64,000 bases of DNA from Lates calcarifer (taxonomy: Eukaryota; Chordata; Actinopteri; Centropomidae): contig NC_066855.1 in the NCBI RefSeq assembly GCF_001640805.2, forward strand, positions 4,180,825 through 4,244,824. Reading direction: 5' to 3'. Positions 28,716 to 38,554 of this stretch are shown here, one piece after another. A model generated the notes under the pieces. It did not search any database and had not been told where the DNA came from. It saw only the letters and a list, made by a program, of their open reading frames with translations. Every line of letters starts with the position of its first letter. Positions within the stretch are counted from its first letter, which is position 1. The position numbers and the translations under genes were made by a program.

Positions 28716-28721
28716 TTTATT
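28716..28721 (-). terminator. probable msrb1 polyadenylation signal
   Basis: AATAAA on the minus strand, about 85 bases beyond the end of the SECIS element, which would place the whole SECIS inside the transcript. Confidence 0.6.
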
Positions 28722-28805
28722 AAGAGATACATAATAATAATCATGAGGTATTCAAGAAATATGACAAAGTTTTGTAAAGGAATATTTGCAGAGGTGTCAC
28801 AGGCT

Positions 28806-28875
28806 GGTCAAAGATTCTTCAGTGGACAGGACGTCCCTCCCGAGGCCTTTCTCCTGTCCACATCATCCGCTGACC
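28806..28875 (-). promoter_or_regulatory. SECIS element in the msrb1 3' UTR
   Basis: About 70 bases after the msrb1 TAA the minus strand folds into a canonical eukaryotic SECIS. A lower helix GGTCA/TGACC (28875-28871 with 28810-28806) leads through an internal loop to the quartet strands ATGA (28866-28863) and TGAA (28821-28818). Above them is a perfect ten-pair helix, GTGGACAGGA with TCCTGTCCAC. The apical loop starts GAAA, providing the unpaired adenosines, and contains CCT...AGG, which could form the small extra stem of a form 2 SECIS. The element recruits SBP2 and lets the ribosome read UGA as selenocysteine. Confidence 0.92.
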
Positions 28876-28944
28876 CGACCTGTTCACACGTCCTGGACCG
28901 AGCAGCAGATACAGCAGCTGGAGTGAAAACTCATACCTCGCTCT

Positions 28945-30577
28945 TTACTGTTTGTCCTTTCCTGAGATAGAGACAAAAGAGACGCTTACTGCCACTCTGC
29001 AAGCATGTGCAACAACACTGATTCACAGCTACAGAAATGGAGGTGGAAAAAAAAAAAACACACCGCACATCCTCAAAACCCCCAAACTAACATCCCTCAA
29101 GAGAGGAACAGTGTCCTACTTGTTTTAAAGAATCTGCAGGGTTCGCTGTGGACAGTTCTCATTATTTTCTACTTTTGGCTAAAAATAGTTCCCAATTAAA
29201 ATAGCTGAGAGTGGGGTTTTGTGGATTGTCCTGAGTAACCCACAGCATTGTTTATGAAGAGGCAGGTTTTATGATTTAAAATGAAACAGCAGTTAGTCCA
29301 GAATGCCTCGCTCACATCTGTTTACCTTTGCTGGGGACAAACTTGAGCGAGTGGCTGAATATTCAAAAACGTGAGACTCCCTCTTCTGGACCGTCATTCA
29401 CAAACTCATGGCCCAGCCCGTTGCCACACTTGCCACACAGAACCTGGGTACATACAAAACCAATACACATGAAATCACCTGTTGTAGCTTATATGCCAGG
29501 TATGAAAGTATAGATTATTGATTGTAAATGATGCTCTAGCAGTAAAACAAAGATGGGCCAGTCCTTTAAAATGAGCAACAGCAAATTTATGAGCTGTAAA
29601 ATAAGATTACTGGGTCTCTGACCTTGTAGGCAGTGAGAGTCTCCATCATCTTGGTGACACTGTCCTCTCTGATTGTGTCTGTGAAAGCTGGCCAAGGAGA
29701 CGAGTGGGCGAACTTGGACCGACTGGAGAACAGGGGATGGTTACACTTGGAGCACACATACATACCTGCAGGAGACATTTACTTTTAAAGACAGTTGCTT
29801 TGTTTCATTCCCCAACATAAAAAGATTATTATTGAAAATAATGTGAATAGGGCAGTGGTTCCCAACCTAAGGTGTCCAAACACCCTTGTGGGTCCAAAAG
29901 TAAATCTGAGGGGTCAGTTTTGTTCACCCTTACTTTTCTTTTTCTTGCGTTTTTAAAAATACATTTTCACCTCTTCAAATCTCTAAAAATCAGCCGACAA
30001 CTTGTGTCAACATTAAGGCTCCAACATGTAATATGAAGTCCCAACTTGCTTTCTTTTGAGGGATTACAAGCCGAAGAAAAATGGCGTCATTTTAATAACA
30101 TACCACATCGTAGAGTTAAAAAGTTGATTTCAATATGAAGCAAATTCATATTACTGCGGTGCTTTCACCATGATCATCAATAAAGAGATTTATTTCTTAT
30201 TGTTATCTATTTATATTAGAAGCTTCATACTAATCCGACAAATTATGAAATATTATGAAATAAAAATAGAGACAAACTACTCTTTATCACTCAGATTTTA
30301 CCAACAGACGCGCTCTCCCTCTGCACCCGTCACTGTGATATTACACAATGATATTACAAGTATGTGATAAAATTGTTAATTGTATAGCCGAAAATACGCT
30401 TTAAAAGCGTTAATTAAGTGAAAACAGTAGCCGCAAATTAAAAATAAAAAGGTAATTTCGTCCTCCATAATCCAGACTAGGAGGTTACATCACATCACTG
30501 AATAACAGTCATCGCTGCTCACCTGGTTTGAAATGATCCTTGTAGATCTCACCGCCAAAAAACTGACAGAAAGACAT
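28945..30577 (-). CDS. msrb1: methionine-R-sulfoxide reductase B1, selenoprotein (MsrB1/SelR), complete, 4 exons
   Basis: MsrB1 reduces methionine-R-sulfoxide in proteins in the cytosol and nucleus. Coding exons on the minus strand are 30577-30523, 29765-29623, 29443-29326 and 28961-28945, all with GT-AG borders and matching phases (1, 0, 1). They total 333 bases, giving 110 residues including selenocysteine; the human protein has 116. Exon 1 starts [10 protein letters not shown]. Exon 2 carries the first zinc CxxC (CSKC) and the core SSPWPAF. Exon 3 carries the second CxxC (CGKC), then NGLGHEF and SRFUIFS, where U is the TGA at 29365-29363. Exon 4 adds KGKDKQ and TAA. The TGA sits exactly where MsrB1 has its catalytic Sec, the frame stays homologous after it, and a SECIS hairpin follows the stop, so it is decoded rather than a stop. 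Zebrafish has two copies (msrb1a, msrb1b); I cannot tell which this is. Confidence 0.95.
29363..29365 (-). other. msrb1: in-frame TGA selenocysteine codon of msrb1
   Basis: The codon falls within SRF-U-IFS in exon 3, the catalytic position of MsrB1. Twelve further family-like codons follow in the same frame before the exon 3 donor, and the reading frame ends at TAA in exon 4. Confidence 0.95.
29850..29950. repeat. dispersed fish repeat in msrb1 intron 1
   Basis: Contains gcagtggttcccaacctaag and cttgtgggtccaaaag with ctgaggggtcagtt, matching a widespread fish repeat that begins with ggttcccaacct. Confidence 0.55.
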
Positions 30578-31075
30578 GTTGCGGTGTCTCTACAGAGCAG
30601 ATAAAGGCAAAGAAATATTGGTTAATCTGGCTCAGTCTTTTTTTAAACGGCGGGCAGGAAGAGTAGCTGCTTTCCTCCTTCTCGTGTGAGGTGATCCTGG
30701 CTGGAGATTTAACGGGAACTCCGCCCACTGCTGTTATCTGTATTAACACTAGATGTCAGTGTCTGACAGCAGGCGCACAGGTGCGCGTCTGAAACGCTGT
30801 TCCAGCGATTGGTAGAGCTGCTACTCAGCATGGCATCATTAATACTATTTTGTAAAAACCCAAACTAAGGAAACAGGTTATGTTTAAAGTCTGAGGAAAT
30901 GTATGAGTATGACACATGCAGATCACTCTCACTGTTACATACGAACATCTACAGTGGGATCTGATGTCTATTGCTGCAAGTTGAACAGTCATCTCAGACA
31001 TATGTTAGCTTTATCAGTGTCTGTAGTGTCAGTATCGGCAAGTATCAAGAGCATGACCATCAAAACACTTTCAGC

Positions 31076-31081
31076 TTTATT
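31076..31081 (-). terminator. neurl2 polyadenylation signal
   Basis: AATAAA on the minus strand about 105 bases after the neurl2 stop codon, in the context ACAATAAAGCTG. Confidence 0.7.
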
Positions 31082-31186
31082 GTATGATAAAACACAGAGT
31101 CTCATATTGAAAATAAATATTCTTTTCTTGATGGAAACTGGGAGAGTTCAGAAATGATATTTCCATCTGTTGTAGGTCTTTATCCT

Positions 31187-32511
31187 TCATTCATACTTGC
31201 AGTAGTGCTTGAGTGCCTCTGGCAGCTCCAGCCAGTCAATGGCCATCCTGTGGACGATGTGCTTCTGAATGGCCTTCCTGCACAATGTTTGCAAGGATGA
31301 AACTGCGAGAGACAGAAAAGAGAGAACAAAAAGGCAGTGGATTTGTAGAGTTAAGGTAATGAAGAGAAGTAATATTGGCTCATCACGAGCAAGAGCTGCC
31401 GTATGAAGTGAGAGTTAATATTTCTTGCTAGAAAGTCAATCATAGGATGACCATAAAAGACACAAATTAGTGTTAAAAAAGATGCAAAATGACTACAAAG
31501 CAACTGCAAAGAGATACAAAACAACTATAAACATTATCTCTGAGTATTTCTGTATCTCAGAGAGTCTGAGAGTTCTGATTCACCTGTAAAATGTTACTGA
31601 AAGAAACAAAACAGCATGTCATTTGTAGTCATTTTGTGTCTCCATCAGTAACAGTCAGCGACATGTCTGTAGCCAGGGGCCCATTGTCTCATAATCCATC
31701 CATGATCAAAAGAATCACTGTGACACTCACATCCATACTCCACCTGGACGATTCGGACACACTTGGTAGCGGCAAAGACGTCCACCACAGCATAGAGAGG
31801 CTGGACTGTGGGGATCCCCTTTGCAGAAGCTCCCATGTCCTCACCATTGATAACAATGTGCATATCAGCCAGGTCTCTGCCTTTAGGCACGTACAGTACT
31901 CCTATCCTGCTTCGTCTGGCTGTGGGAGGCAGTGCGTTGGTCTTGTACAAGTCATCCAAAATGTGGCTGAAGCGTCCGGGCCGGCTCCTACCGACCAGCT
32001 TGTCTCTGGGGATCCGAACGTTCTCGATGTGCAAGTGAGAGTCAGTAAAGAAAGTCTTTGGATTCATGCTGTTGCCTCCTCCGCCTCCATTTCCCACACC
32101 TCCAGCTCCATCTTCAGCCTCCCCCCGCCCAAGCCTATGACCCCCCGCCAGTCCTCCCTCTCCGACCTCTTGGACCCCAGGATCCTCTATGATCTTGTTG
32201 TGATTGCGAGTGATGGCAAAGACCCAGCTGTCTCCCAGGTCTGTCAAGTCTGGGAGGGAGTACTCAGGTACCACCTCTAAGGTCCTGGGATCCCTGGCGG
32301 TCAGGCCGATCCGGAGGTGGCCGCACCAGCCCAGCTCCTTATCCTCGATCTCTATGAGAAAAATTTCCCCAGGCTTCAGAGGGTGTTTGCTGAAACACAC
32401 TCCATTGGCAAAGCTCTCCACCCGGGTGGCCTGGGTTCCTGAGTAGTCCAGTCTAACGTTGGTACCGTGGATGGGGTGGAATTCCATAAATTGGTCAGAA
32501 AAAGGCTCCAT
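31187..32511 (-). CDS. neurl2: neuralized-like protein 2 (Ozz), SOCS-box E3 ligase adaptor, 2 exons
   Basis: NEURL2 is the substrate-recognition subunit of a Cullin-5/Elongin B-C ubiquitin ligase, known in mammalian muscle for targeting beta-catenin and myosin. Exon 1 (32511-31731) encodes the neuralized homology repeat, with family strings ATRVESFANGVCFS, ELGWCGHLRIGLTA, DSWVFAITRNHN, PRDKLVGRSRPG, PPTARRSRIGVL and INGEDMG. Exon 2 (31302-31187) encodes the SOCS box (SLQTLCRKAI...LELPEALKHYCKYE) and TGA. The donor is GGAT|GTGAG (phase 1) and the acceptor CGCAG|TTT. The product is 298 residues; human NEURL2 has 285. The start is the ATG at 32511; the frame extends upstream only through a TTG. 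The extra length is a Gly- and acidic-rich insert near residues 110-145, between the two halves of the NHR domain. The gene is 0.6 kb upstream of msrb1 on the same strand. Confidence 0.93.
31435..31650. repeat. degenerate short-unit repeat in the neurl2 intron
   Basis: Variants of caaaatgactacaaagcaac and gagatacaaaacaactataa recur, a tandem-like unit common in fish introns. The tract runs from the neurl2 intron toward exon 1 and stays outside coding sequence. Confidence 0.5.
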
Positions 32512-32559
32512 TTTCAAGTATGTCTCCACCAATTCAAATAGTCTCTCTAGTGTAGAGAA

Positions 32560-32817
32560 AAGTAATGATTCTTAACAAGAAATTCCCAGTTGGAAAAAAA
32601 CACAACAAAAAAAGTCTGACTTACAAAACCTTTCCAGTTGAACTGTCTTGCAGTAGTTTCTGACTTAGTGGTCAACATGTGGTCGTTGTAGAGACAAAAC
32701 AACTTGCACAGACACGAGAGCCCTGCTCTGCCTATCTGCTGGCCACTCAGAGAAGCTTCTGGTAGAGGGCTATTTTTGAACAGCTGCATATGTCAACAGA
32801 TGGCAAGGTATCTCTCT

Positions 32818-32863
<46 letters not shown>

Positions 32864-33605
32864 TGAGGGGGTTGGCCAACATGCACATGCCCACAGTCAC
32901 TCACACAGCAGACATGCACAGAGATTGTGTTGGGGTTAGTGGGAGCGATGAAGCCCCCTGGGCGCCCGCATTCATTTAATCTCGCAAACCCATGTACTGA
33001 AGTAATAGCTGCGTAATTATCATAATACCATATGCCGGGGAGATATGCTAAACAGTAGGCCTTTCATAGCTGTACTCTAAATATAGTCCATGCAAATACA
33101 GTCTGGATTTCATTCTTATGTAAAGCAGCAATTACAGTAATACACCAGGGTATATATTTCTGTAGAGAGTTATTATGATAATGGAATTATAGCATAATAA
33201 TGAAAAAAGAATTATATTTAAAAAGGGAAACTGTTAGCGTAAAGGCTCCTGCACACTATGTCACTCATATCACCTCAGTCTAAAGGTCTAAAGGCTGGAT
33301 CACATTGACTATAAACAAATTAGAGGGTAATTCATAGCCTTCATTAGTTACATACCTGGAGTAATTTGAAGTAATTGTGATGTGTACATAAGAAACTATT
33401 TCCTTGCAGGGGAAGAGATCACTAATCTAGACTGGGGCTTTAAAGTGAGATTAGGTACATTTAACACATTCTTTCCTTTTTAAATGAAACGTGAAATTCA
33501 TGAGAAATAAAACACACCCTTAGTAACTTCAATACACTCAGGGGTTTTGCTGCTACAGCCTTATTTGGTCTTTTCTGATCTGTCCATTATGGTTGAACTG
33601 TACTC
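32560..33605. other. neurl2 upstream intergenic region
   Basis: This stretch holds the presumed neurl2 promoter side, a long (TG)n tract at 32820-32862 and AT-rich sequence. No further coding signal was found. Confidence 0.5.
32820..32862. repeat. (TG)n microsatellite upstream of neurl2
   Basis: A short CT run passes into about 21 TG units, some 300 bases upstream of the neurl2 start codon. Confidence 0.95.
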
Positions 33606-33609
33606 ATTA

Positions 33610-34190
33610 CTACCAGAACAATAGTTTTTTGGGTTTGAGGCGCAGGTCTGCATCCAGCTGCAGCATCCTCTCAACCAGGTCTCCAAACAGCTGGTCTCTC
33701 TGGTGTTCACACTTTGTCTCCATCATCTGCTCAAGGTCATCAAGACACTGAGTCTGATGTATCTCCTACCATGAACACAGAGCCAGTCTTGTACGCAAAC
33801 TCCTCTGGTGTCTTAAATCTCCAGCGCTGCTGGCTGCTCTGCTGTCTGTGGAAATAATAATCTGTTCTATTTCCACAGTCCAGCACACAGTCTGCTGGCT
33901 GGCCCTGAGTTTTTACAGTGATGCTCAACACGTCATTGTCCATCTGCCCAGGATAGAGCGGACACCCAGTATCCAGCTCAGCAGCTACCAGGCCTAGAGA
34001 CCGCATACTGAAGATGGCCTCATTAAATGGAATATGTAGCATCACCTCTGGTGCCCTGTACCAGGTGATCTGCACACAGACACCAGGACAAAGTCCATAA
34101 GTTTGACTCTGAGTGGCTGCTGCTGACTGCAACCATAACATTTTCAGGTTTGAGGTCTGCATGTACGATTCCCATGGACCTGTGAATACA
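33610..34190 (-). pseudogene. HIPK-like protein kinase C-lobe pseudogene
   Basis: Translated pieces match the C-lobe of homeodomain-interacting protein kinase-like kinases but lie in different frames. In order they are MGIVHADLKPENVM (catalytic loop, about 34171-34130), VKLMDF (DFG position, here DFV), TWYRAPEVMLHIPFNEAI (APE segment), SLGLVAAELDTGCPLYPGQ, TQGQPADCVLDCG, WRFKTPEEFAYKTG, and after another frame change DDLEQMMETK...DLVERMLQLDADLRLKP ending at TAG (33612). DFG has lost its Gly, and the Trp expected before SLG reads Arg. At least two frame changes and the missing N-lobe make a working kinase unlikely. The match runs through without clear introns, so a retrocopy or a worn tandem fragment are both possible. 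Teleosts carry many HIPK-like copies. Confidence 0.75.
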
Positions 34191-35000
34191 CGCTTTGGTT
34201 TAGACAGATTGTTGTTTTGACACTTTTGAATTGAGACCTCGACTTGTGGACCGGAGGAGCTGGGAATCAAACTCACCATCCCCAATCTACCTATTAAGCC
34301 ACAGTCAGCCATATTATTGAAAATGTACAATAAATCAATCAAAACCAATATTGTTTTGGAACCAGACAAGAAAAAAGTCTGTCATAGTTTATTTGCAATG
34401 CTAATAATGAAGCAGTTCCAGGCTTTTTGAGGGTAATTTATTCACTATGATGCAGACATCAGTATAAGGTAAATCTGCCAAATATAATGCATTAGTGTAA
34501 AATTTAAGCTGAGATGATTAAACTCTACATATTCTGTGTACATTCCTGTTATATGTGGTCCTGAGTAAATACTGTCAGTCAGGCTCTCCAGGAACACCTC
34601 CTCCAGTGGATGATGGATGAGGGTTATTGTCTCTCACCCCAGCTGGAGGCTGCACACCACTCTGCCCTGTTCTTCATATTGTCATTTCTAGGGCTTCCAG
34701 TGTGTTTTATGTAGGCCAAGATCGAGGGAGGGAAAGAGAGAAGTAAAGAGGGGAAATTCATTATTTTATCCTCTTTTTTCTTTCTTTTTTTCTTTCTTGT
34801 CATGAGAATATTTCAAGCTCCATCTCCTTGCCTTCGGACATCTTAACAGGGGAAATGTGAAAAAGTCAGGTGCAGGCTTGTGATTGTAGAGCAAAAGAAA
34901 GATAGAAAATAATGCCACTTAACCCTCAGGCTGAACTTTAGCTTTCACCCTGTTTTGTACAATTAGACAGCATTTACACTCTGCAAGCATATTTGTGTGG
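34191..35000. other. intergenic region upstream of tex2
   Basis: AT-rich sequence without a recognisable gene. The minus-strand frame that continues past the kinase homology to 34369 has no family match and is taken as non-coding. Confidence 0.5.
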
Positions 35001-35149
35001 GTGAGTTTGTGTGTGCATCTGTTGGGGCTGCAGGACTCTTAATCTGGATTACCATGCAGCGAGGCCATGCTTTTCATAATCAGTTTGGTGAGCTGTGATT
35101 CTCGGCAGCGCATGACACATCTGGATGCAGGCAGCCGGTTAAGGGGAGG

Positions 35150-35324
35150 TGTGTGTGACTGCGTGAAAGAGAGAGAGGAAGAGAGAGGGAGAGAGAAGGG
35201 AGGGAGAGATCGCTGAGACTCCTCACTCCGCGGTCCCTGTGCGCACAAATGGAGAGGGAAGCAGCAGAAGACAACACTGACCGGCAGGTTCAGTCACATT
35301 TCCATGCACAAAAGTATCATTCAG
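35150..35324 (+). promoter_or_regulatory. tex2: candidate tex2 5' leader exon with an upstream ORF
   Basis: A GA-rich, then CpG-containing segment ends at a strong donor (TCAG|GTAAGT, 35324/35325). Splicing to the acceptor at 38512/38513 in front of the TEX2 coding exon would make this the first, non-coding exon. Its ATG at 35249 would open a 35-residue uORF ending at TAA 38542-38544, ten bases before the TEX2 ATG. The transcription start, the left boundary and the link to tex2 are inferred from the donor/acceptor pair only. Confidence 0.45.
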
Positions 35325-35689
35325 GTAAGTACACATCCCTCATCTCCATTTCTGTTGCCGTGCATGCTTTGTTTTCTCTGTGCAAATCATTAGCAGGGCT
35401 GCAGACATTTGCAGCTCTGTTCAAAATAACTTCCACTTCTGCTGTTTTATCTGCATGTCACACTTGTTTTGTGAACGTGAGTCGTCCAGTAAGAGGAGTG
35501 GAGTGAAGGTGTTGAACTGAATTTTACTGTTATCACTCCAGAAGTTGGGGATCACATGCTGTATTATGTGCATTTGTATTTTATAATGACCTCGTTTTTA
35601 TAAGGATTGGGTCACATATTTTTATATGTATAGGGCGCACTGGTTACTTAATATATGTCTTAATTTTCTCCATAGTTTTCCCATTACAG

Positions 35690-35880
35690 AATGTGGTGTA
35701 ACTCACATAATTAAGTTGACTGTTTTTTCGACCACCAGTCCAGAACTCCAATATATTCATTTTACCATCACATATGACAAAAAGCAGCAAATGATCATGT
35801 TTGAGAAGCTGCAACGAACAAATGTTTAACATCTTTACTCGAGAAATGAACAATTAATCAGTTATCAACAATGTGGGGGA
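35690..35880. repeat. dispersed repeat family B, copy 5, in the tex2 first intron
   Basis: Contains catttgaccacc-like head sequence, aaaaagcagcaaatgatcat, tttgagaagctgcaacgaac and aatgaacaattaatcagtta, in inverted orientation relative to copy 4. Confidence 0.4.
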
Positions 35881-38554
35881 TAAACTGTATATATGTTGTA
35901 TAATATACTCTTTATATACAGTCAGTGTCTCTCAATAATACAAAATATAAATAAAACAAAAATTGCACATCTGTTTTAATATTGAGACGGATGTATGTTG
36001 TCTAATATTAAATAGTATTTCTTATAATTACATTAAAGCTGTTTGAACAGGGGGATGTGTTTTGATCATGCATTTGATTCTCTGCTCATTTATTCAGAAT
36101 TTTCCTTTAATTTGTCATCCATATGTACATGACCTTAAATATAAGAACAAGAGTACTGATAGTAAGGGGATTCCAGGATTGTGGTGTTACTAATAACTGC
36201 ACTCAACAGTGGGTCATGGAGATGAGCTAGCTTGGGAGCACACCCCACCAAATGTTGGTTTAGCCCCTAATCCGGCTGTGTGATTTGTCAGATTTCACAG
36301 TAAAACCCTGCATTAATGTTAATCTGTTACTGTTCGTGTCTGATCAGAGGGTGGCACACAAACACACAAACACACACACTCTCACTGAGTCACAGACATG
36401 CTGTTAGGTTGATACTCTTACTGATTGAGAATGTGAAGGATTGATCGAACACTTCGCAGCGGCCTCGGAGCAGATGTGTGCTGTGTTTCGTGCCACAGTT
36501 GTCACATGATCACTCTGTATTTCACATGCAGCTTTATGGGACTCTAAACAGCTCTCTCATATTTGTTTTACAGCAGTTTATCACTGAGTGTCTCATGCTG
36601 CTAGTTTACGAACCTGAAATGAAAGGTTGACCGTGCAAATCAAAGCTCAAAAAGGTGACTCACTGGCCCCTAGAATCCTAAAAATCGTGCACATACAGTA
36701 TTTATCACATTCACCCAGCACTTCTTTGTATTCTTGCCTTCCTTTGCTTGTCCTTGTGTAAACCACTCAGCTTTCTGTGGCCTCTGGGGTTGTCACAGCT
36801 GAATACTTCCAACAACATAGTTAAACCTAAAACCCAAAAGACAGAGTCAGGAGTGTGAGCAGAGATCACACGTACACTTTTAAGGGCAAAATCTTTAGGA
36901 TAATATTTCTACCCGTATGAAGAAGCTAAATGGATTAGCACAGACATTCATGGTTCCAAGAGGGTGAAACCTATTCTCTATTAGCCATAGAGCTGCTAGC
37001 ATGACCCTTGAGTCTCTGAAGCCAAACCTACATGTTTCAGTTTAGCGGCCTGACTGGGAGCTGCAGTGACATCTGTAGAAGTGAAAAACACAGCAGCAGC
37101 TGGAGTCCATATTCAGCAGTTTCCAAACTAACAATATGGCAACATCACCCTGTCCTGTTAATGTTCCACAATAAGCCTGGACAAAACATTGCTAGCTTAA
37201 CAGTAGTTTAGCCTCTCTAATGTGCGTGCGAGTGCATTCGTGTGTGTTTTCTGGCAACTTCTTGTCCCTTTTTCCCACCGTGCAAAACACTATGAAGAAG
37301 GTCTAATGCCGCCTGGCTGCATGTGTGTCTATGAGGTTTATCTCCCCACCATCCATTTTGGGTGAGAGCAGATTAGTCAGAATCCACCAGCTGCTGTGGA
37401 ATTGGTTGAAATTGTGCCACAAAGCGCTGTAATACAGTTACGTAAATCTGACCAGTCAAAGGTAGGGTTTAACTTGCATAAGGAGCAGGGCACTTGACCC
37501 AGAGACACAGCGATTAAAAGGGTCTCCATCAGGCCTTTGTGCTGTTAACTAGCTTGTGTCTAGTGATGCAGAACTGCTCCTTTCTTCCACAAAATAATAG
37601 CTGATAGTGCACATTGCTCTCTGTTCTCTGTTAGTTTGCTAGTATCAGTTTGACAAGTCGTAGGTGGTGGCTGCATGATGTGTTATGTGGAAACACATAA
37701 TGTTGCAGACACACAAATACCACATGGGAGGAGTGATACAGAGAATCTTTGAACTCACTGTTCATCCCTGGGTTACATAAGTAACTCTTTAAGATGCTCG
37801 AGAAGACATCAGAGGGAGGGCTGTGACTCCGGGTTTTTACGTTTGACAGTCGGCTCCTCGGGATGAAACTGGAGGAAACTGTAGTTCTTTCCTTGAGGAA
37901 ATGACTTTGTGAATTTTACTACTCTGCCCAGTCAGTGTGATGACGCCTGTTTTGTCACGAAAACATTCAGGTATTTGTTTGGAGATTACAATGCCAAAAA
38001 TATGCTCCTCTTGTTTTATATGGAAAAGCTGCATCTTTTAAATTGATGCTTTTTCATTTCATATCCTTGTGTTCAAATGTCCCGGCATATAAACTGACTG
38101 AATTCTACACAGACATCCAATCAGACCCCTAAAGACATTAGATCCAAGCCTGAGCTGCCCTAGTTTGTGCAACATTTGGGGGAGAAAGTCTGTCTTGTCT
38201 ATTTTTGCCTCTAAAACTCATTCTGTATGTGGAGCGACAGCTATGGGAGAGGTGCTTACTTGGCTCTGATTCGGGCTCACTAGTATTCAGATTAATGTAG
38301 AATTCCACGGCTCTTCAGAGCTAAACTACATGATCGTCGCACACTAATACATGGTTGGCACCAGTAAGCAGTTTCTGTGAAAATGAGGCGCAAGCACAGA
38401 AAAGATGCCCTTCCTCTTTCGCTGCACGGCTCATTCCCTGACTGCTTTTATTTGTTCTGCCTCCGAGGCTTAATAATGTAGCTGACCGTGTTCTTCGTTT
38501 GTTCTCTTCCAGTGACTTGTAGGTGCCTCGGCTGTGCGATGTAAAAGTGAAGAA

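Noticed and set aside
29326..29443. msrb1 as a pseudogene because of an in-frame stop
   Set aside because: The TGA is at the known selenocysteine position, homology continues after it and a SECIS follows.
31591..32280. Plus-strand open frame of 229 codons
   Set aside because: It is antisense to neurl2 exon 1, which has clear domain homology; the plus frame has none.
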